Positions 58,342-64,000 of a DNA stretch of 64,000 nt are shown piece by piece (position 1 is the first letter of the stretch; each line of letters begins with the position of its first letter). Source of the DNA: Glandiceps talaboti (Eukaryota > Hemichordata > Enteropneusta > Spengelidae); contig NC_135551.1 in NCBI RefSeq assembly GCF_964340395.1, positions 434,001 to 498,000 of the forward strand, read 5' to 3'. The notes beneath the pieces are model-generated. The model had not been told where the DNA came from. It worked only from the letters and a program-made list of their open reading frames with translations, and ran no database searches. The position numbers were made by a program, and so were the translations under genes.

Positions 58342-60142
58342 CAGCGTGTGAAATTAACGCCGGTCCTTCGGCCCGAGACCAACAGATTTCCGTTCGGACC
58401 GACAGTTTTTCAGAATTACAACAACGTATCGGTCCTTATGACCGATTGAAATTTGGAGTAAATAATAACATTTATTCAAAGATATATCCAATTTCACCTA
58501 CATGAATCTGATCTTGTGTTACCTATTTTACTCTCGACATCTCGTTCAAGTCAAGCGACACAGAGCTAGCTCGCTACGTGTTGTTGCCAATGTTGATATC
58601 ATGTCTACATGACGTAGCATACAGCGTCTAATCAGAACGTCTTAGACATTCACACTCATTTTACGCATTAAGCGCATGCGTCTTTTTCCGCCATGATATC
58701 GTAATCATGTAATCATTGTTGTAAAGTTTACTGTTCGAAGTGTATGAAACTTTTAACGTGTTTGAGACAGTTCCACGTTGCATTTATAAAGTATGTGGCG
58801 ATATTTAGAAGGTGGCAATGAGCTTCCGAAGAAGAAGACGAAACATACACTGTTTTTTAAAGGCTGGTATTAAATCCGGTAAATGTTAGCGGGTTTCCCG
58901 ATCAATTTACCGGAGTTCCCCATGTCTGTTGCCACGATCAAAACAAACTGACGGAAAACATACGAAAACGGCGTTTTAACTAATAAAGAAGGCTGGTACA
59001 CTTCGTAAAATACCTTCAGTACGATAGGGTTTGTTTTTTTGTAAAAACAGTAAAAAATGCGTAGTCTGATTGCTTTCAATTTGATGCATATGATAATGTG
59101 CATCCTGTCATGTTGTAATCAACGTGTAGACTTAGAAATGTTGCATTTTTGTTGCCATCGTTGTATCTGGAAAATTACTGCATCATGCCAAACACGGATA
59201 CATAGTGGATGACACATTATAGTACAGTTACCATATCACGTTCCCACGTCAAAAAAACTCGCACTGTAAGACATGCTTAGCCATAGTTGTCTTCATCATG
59301 GTCAGAGACGATACTCAATACACCATGGTAGGGTATACGAGTAGGGCTTTATGGGGGGGGGGCTTCGATTTCATTACATATTTGTAAAGACTGAAGGAAG
59401 ATTAAAACACTCCGTGTCACTGTGTGGATGGAAATTGAAATAAAGCAAATACACAGTTTTCAAGAGGGATAGTTATGCGATAAAACTTTCTGCTATGATG
59501 AATGTGTGGGTCTACATTCGCTAAGAGTGGGAAAGCTACATCAGCTGTTGCAACAGACGATGAATCTGACTTTGGATTATCGTGATTCAGAATTTAGTGA
59601 ATCGTACAGAGAGGAAAGAGAGGACTGTGATCTCTTAGAGATTGCAGATAATGTAGATTTATTGATACATTCACCGATATTATCTACAGTCTATGGATCT
59701 GTATTTCTATGGTGGAATGAATACATTTAGTCTCAGACCACTATAGTCTATAGGAACAGATTATGCGAGAATGAATATTCATAGTCTCTGGGTCCATAGT
59801 TACAAATGAAAATCTCTACTCACAGAGTCAAAAATTACTTGGTTGGGAATCCAAAATTTACTTCCAAGTTATTTTTTTGACTGTGAGTGGGAATTTTATG
59901 AAATAATAGTGGATAGTGAACAATTCGTTGTACTCTCTTTTACTTTTATATCTAAAGATATGCTGTATCATATTAAAGTTCAAAATCATTTAATCTGTAA
60001 ATGGGGGGGGGGGGGTGTAGATACAGGTCGTGAACATGAACTGCATTGAGTATGGACCAGCAGTTTTCCTTAAGGACCAGCAGCATTTGCTACATGTCGG
60101 TTCTTATGACCAGTAGTCATTTTCCCTTAAGTTCACACACTG
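58342..60142. mobile_element. hAT-like non-autonomous transposon, 1801 bp
   Basis: Ends CAGCGTGTGAAATTAA and, inverted, CAGTGTGTGAACTTAA, which fit hAT-type terminal inverted repeats. CTTAGACA flanks both sides exactly (58334-58341, 60143-60150), an 8-bp target-site duplication as expected for hAT. Subterminal GGTCC and GACCAACAG or GACCAGCAG motifs repeat near both ends. A short frame at 58793-58873 (MWRYLEGGNELPKKKTKHTL) may be a leftover of a transposase start, but there is no transposase body. The middle (58950-59530) is homologous to 30630-31240. Confidence 0.88.
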
Positions 60143-60150
60143 CTTAGACA

Positions 60151-61675
60151 CCATAATAAGTGTTGCTACCCATATTTGCAGCATTATGAAACTTGCACAA
60201 ATTATTGTTTGATCTTGTTTATAATAGTAAATGTTTAGAATGTGTGATTTTGGGTCTTTCTTCATATTGTAATAACTGTATTGCCAGCTTCAAATTCATT
60301 TCATATAAAGCCCTGTTTGAACTGTAACCTGTACAACTGGTACCATACATTCATTTAAACCACAGACAAGTAGACACAGATTAACAATGGGTCCTCTTCC
60401 ATTGTCCAAACAGTAGTCTCGAGTAAACATTACTCTACTGTCATGAAAATAACTTTCAAACATGTGAATCTGCCTGGGTTCAACATATTCTCACATAAAT
60501 TAAAAAAACACCATAACCATAAATACACAGTCATGTACATGTAATAAATAAGTTGTTTATTTGTCATTTTACCAGGATATTGTATTGGCATACAGAATAA
60601 ATGTAATCCATACTTAAACCTGTGAACGCGTTGTTCCTACTCCCGGGTTTCCACTTGTTTCCACATTGTTGTTAACAAATAACAACTATTCCCTTATCAG
60701 CAAAATCATTATGATTTCAATCAACCAAAATTATATGTATCTGATGCCATTCGATTAGAATTTCGTGATAAATTTGAACATACTTGTTATATTCAGTGAG
60801 GCTCAGGACGTCGCGTTGTACTATTGCAACTATATGACTTTATTAACATAATGTTGACATACACATATGATGGTGATGATGTCATTGTCAGAATGATCTC
60901 ATGTATTAATGATCATATCATTACAATACCAATGTACAGTTTATACATGACATCTCGAACTCGCCATGTCAAAGTACACACACAAGCTGCATAAACCCTT
61001 GTGTAAATGTCGGAAATGTTATGACTACGGAATGAAGTATCTACTTTTCTGACAAAAATCCCAGTGAGTAGAATGAAGATCCCAGAACGTGACTTACTAC
61101 ACTGTGCCATAGAACACAACTTGACCTATTGTCGGTCAGATTTTGTTGTTCAGTGCATAACTCTTTCTATATTTTTGCATTTTTCACTCAACTATACTCA
61201 TTATTTAATCATAAATATGACCGTTCCAAACAAGTAAGTTTTAAAAGGCAATAACTCAACTAAATCTCGCTCGATTTTCAAGCATGTTTCGCCAAAATTT
61301 TCCTCCCCTCAAAGATTACACATTTGGACCTTTGACCTTTACCAATGACATGATATAGAAAAACAAACACTGTGGTTCACGAAGAGAAACTCATGAGTTA
61401 TTCTGTAACTTTCGACATATGTTTGAAACAAAAGAGACCCTTGCAGCCTACCCAAGACGATGATTGAGCTCATAGTCCCCCTATTAACACCTTGGAATAA
61501 TGCCCCGTTGAAAATCTGTTTCTTACTTGTCTGTGTTTAAAACCCTGTACAACTGGTACCCATCATTTCATATAAAACCCTGTTTGAACTGCAACCTGTA
61601 CAACTGGTACTACACTTCTTATGAATTGGGTCATTTTGCAGCATGAGTGTTATTAATTTTTTTTAAAATTTTCAG
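60151..61675. other. Intronic DNA without recognised features
   Basis: Two copies of a CTGTTTGAACTG(T/C)AACCTGTACA segment (60311 and 61581) are the only internal repeat noticed. No open frame or element ends recognised. Confidence 0.5.
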
Positions 61676-61794
61676 CCATTATTTTTAAATGAAATCAGCG
61701 TGAAAATTCCAAGTGACAAGAATGATGAAAACACATTTAATCTATCACATATTGATAAAGTGTATGCTCTGAAAACAGAGTCTGCAGCAGCAAG
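61676..61794 (+). CDS. ITSN: Intersectin, exon 9: PH-domain strands
   Basis: Encodes PLFLNEISVKIPSDKNDENT then FNLSHIDKVYALKTESAAA, ending after two bases of an Arg codon. The family pattern 'FLNEVLVK.P.D...E..F.ISHIDRVY.LR.ES...R' is clear. It follows exon 8 after a 23.4-kb intron, yet phase and sequence continue exactly. The acceptor is AAAATTTTCAG and the donor GTAGGT, a somewhat weak site. Confidence 0.95.
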
Positions 61795-62216
61795 GTAGGT
61801 GGCAGCCATATCTTGAATTCCAAAATTGTCACATGCAGACAGCAAAGAATTTATCATTTTCATTAAGAATGATGTGTTGTTTTGGTTAAGGATATAATTT
61901 TGTATTTCACAAATTGTTACAATTTTGGAACAAAGTAGATGAAAATTATATATATGTCATTGATTTGTACACAAACATGTGACAGATATAAAAAAAAAAA
62001 AAAATTACAAGAGATATAGAGCGATATTTGAACTGATATGAATTTTGTAGCGAATGAAAGTCATTGGCGTAACTATAGTTGATGCTTCCACTGCATCTGT
62101 CAATTCAATTTAATTTATATCCTCACATTACCCAAGATGCAATGCACTGTCATGTTGCATGTAAACCTGCCAACCCACGGAGAAATGCAAAAAACTGTGA
62201 TATTGATACATTACAG

Positions 62217-62299
62217 AACCAAATGGTTGAATAAAATTGAAGACGCAACCACAGTATTTATAGAAACAGAAAAAAAGAAAAGAGAAAAAGCACACCAAG
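62217..62299 (+). CDS. ITSN: Intersectin, exon 10: PH C-terminal helix
   Basis: One base completes the split Arg codon, then TKWLNKIEDATTVFIETEK and KKREKAHQ follow, with one base of the next codon (G). The Trp of the PH C-terminal helix is present (TKW where vertebrates have TAW), and 'IETEKKKREKA' is an intersectin signature linking to the C2 domain. The acceptor is TGATACATTACAG and the donor GTAAGT. The C2 exons are not in the remaining 1.7 kb. Confidence 0.95.
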
Positions 62300-62864
62300 G
62301 TAAGTTTTTGATCAACATCAATCCCCTGTTCCCAATACCCCTTGTCACATCGTAACAGACGTGGTGCGAAAGCGTTTCCATCGATAGAATGGCCATTAAG
62401 GCGAAGCATCTTCCCACACGAGTGAAGCGATGATCAAATAGACCATATCGTTGCACAGTCTATGCTGAAAACTTAGATAAATTCAAACTGCCACGTCACC
62501 ATTTCATTCTCACTAAAACTGAAAGTTTTACTTTTTGAGCTTCGTTACCATATCAAATGCATTACGTGAATTTACCGTTCTCTACACCATGCTCTTCATC
62601 TGGTTCGCACGTTATGTATCGTTCAAGAACGTTGCGACAATGAAACCACAAGCATTACGCATAGATTTTCTAGTGCCCTATTCTAAATTGGCTTCGCAAG
62701 TTTGGCTAATTGTAGCAAAAATATTCTCGCCAATGCAGATTTTACTCGCATTTTGCGATTTGGCAAGTGGGCAGTTGTGAAACGAAGTGATGTGTATATG
62801 CAGACTATAGCATCTGACATTTGTACAAGGTTTGGTTGAATAATATGGCTATTTGACCTCGAAG

Positions 62865-63630
62865 ATGGTGGTCAAGGTCAAAGGTCAATGTGCCATTAAA
62901 AAGCTTATGATTGATAACATGGGTGAAGACACTTGAATGAGGTCTCTATCTGTTAAACTTCAAGAGTTAATGGGCAAAGTGTGATTATTGCGACATATAT
63001 GGCCACCATTTCGCTGATGTCATGAGGGTTGAAAAACCAAAGTGACATGCATATGCCCTCTATACAATTGTACCAGGTTTGGTTGAAATTGGCACATGCA
63101 TATTGGAGATACAGGTGGACACGGAAGGACGGATGGCAGGATCCAATGTAGTAGCCCCTCGTCAGGCTTTGCCCTTTGGGGGCTAATAATATTTACTGCA
63201 TAACTCCAAAACTATTATACATACTCATTAGAGACTTTACTCAAGTAGTGGCCACCCTTATATCATCAGATCCAAGCTATCTTTTAAGATATTGACTTTT
63301 GACCTTGACCTTTACATTCAGAGTTAGTTATCAAAATCCAGCCATTTCTTGCCTATGAAAGACACTTTGTTGTATTTATTTGTTGTAGATTTCTTTTAAA
63401 TCATATTTAAACATGATTTAAACAGTTAAAACAAAAGAAGAGAACTATAGACAAGCATTTTTTTTTGGTGCTCGTATCACGTTTTACTGAATGGCAGCCA
63501 AACTGATGCAACACCCTTTGTGAGCCATTTAAGACATGCAAGTGTCTACTTCTGCCTTATCAAAAAGCCCCATATAACAAGAACAGAATGTTTTAGGAAG
63601 AGTTTTTATCCATCTGTGATCCATATTTTA
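62865..63630 (+). repeat. Dispersed repeat, family C copy and related module
   Basis: 62865-63190 carries the related phrases GGTCAAAGGTCAATGTGCC, GTACCAGGTTTGGTTGAA and TAGCCCCTCGTCAGGC...GGGGGCTAATAA. From 63185 the family C body follows (ATTTACTGCATAACTCCAAAA, GACTTTTGACCTTGACCT). Confidence 0.65.
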
Positions 63631-63835
63631 AACCGAACATAGACATCTACCGCCTGTTTTATTATAACTTGTCTTAATATTGTATTTTAGTATCGTGTGT
63701 GTTTTAATGTCTGTTGTGTCATTCTTTTATATTCTTAATTTTATTCCTGTTTTGTTTTTTCATGAGCTCATGTGAAAAATTAATTTCCAATGCTTTGTTA
63801 GCATATGGCAAATAAAGTTATAAAGTAATTAAAGT
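63630..63835 (+). mobile_element. Probable non-LTR 3' tail
   Basis: A T-rich segment ending ATGGCAAATAAAGTTATAAA, with a polyadenylation-like AATAAA; similar in layout to 15300-15575. No coding remnant longer than a few codons. Confidence 0.4.
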
Positions 63836-64000
63836 TAGGGGGGGGAGCAATCTTTCTTTTAGGACCTTGACCATTTCCCATCACCTAGACCTTCATGGTC
63901 AATATTACCATAATCAAGTCATTTCTTGCATATTGTGCTATGTGTACATTTTGCAGTACATGTATTTAAGTATGACATGTTGCTGGTTAGTCCCCGCGGA

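Overview
The window is eukaryotic nuclear DNA: an AT-rich stretch of one metazoan gene in which ten short coding exons with canonical AG/GT borders are scattered through long introns packed with tandem repeats and transposons. Joined, the exons (15080 to 62299, 1080 nt, 360 codons, all on +) keep one open reading frame and encode the Dbl-homology (DH) and pleckstrin-homology (PH) region of intersectin, the endocytic scaffold and Cdc42 exchange factor. The upstream EH, coiled-coil and SH3 exons and the downstream C2 exons were not found and should lie outside the window. The repeat content (DIRS retrotransposons, L2/CR1-type LINEs, abundant intronic minisatellites) suggests a marine invertebrate; amphioxus or an acorn worm are my best guesses, but the species is not resolved.

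Layout. 1-15079: intron or upstream region with five minisatellites (22, 42, 32, 19 and 32 bp units), a 619-bp inverted-repeat element (6130-6748) and many copies of a dispersed repeat called family A here. 15080-19357: exons 1-4. 19358-27517: an intron with a 4.0-kb palindromic element (21271-25307) whose long arms are built of a 35-bp tandem repeat, a second palindromic element nested inside it, and a 51-bp minisatellite open in frame for 16 units. 27518-34573: exons 5-7, with a LINE split by a 2979-bp inverted-repeat transposon that has a TTAA-type target duplication. 34561-36449: a 62-bp minisatellite that copies the end of exon 7 together with its splice donor 31 times. 38142-38273: exon 8. 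38274-61675: a 23.4-kb intron with two interrupted LINEs, a 5.03-kb DIRS retrotransposon inserted in one of them, a 37-bp minisatellite, and a hAT-like element with a perfect 8-bp target duplication. 61676-62299: exons 9 and 10. The rest is dispersed repeats.

How it fits together: the only host gene I can support is intersectin. All other long open frames are retrotransposon genes, mostly broken, or open frames inside tandem repeats whose unit is a multiple of three. Nested insertions give a relative history: LINEs first, then DIRS, inverted-repeat and family D elements into them. The most unusual observations are the splice-donor minisatellite, the palindromic element with repeat-built arms, the DIRS element inserted at a TT dinucleotide without target duplication, and cargo shared by two otherwise different DNA transposons.
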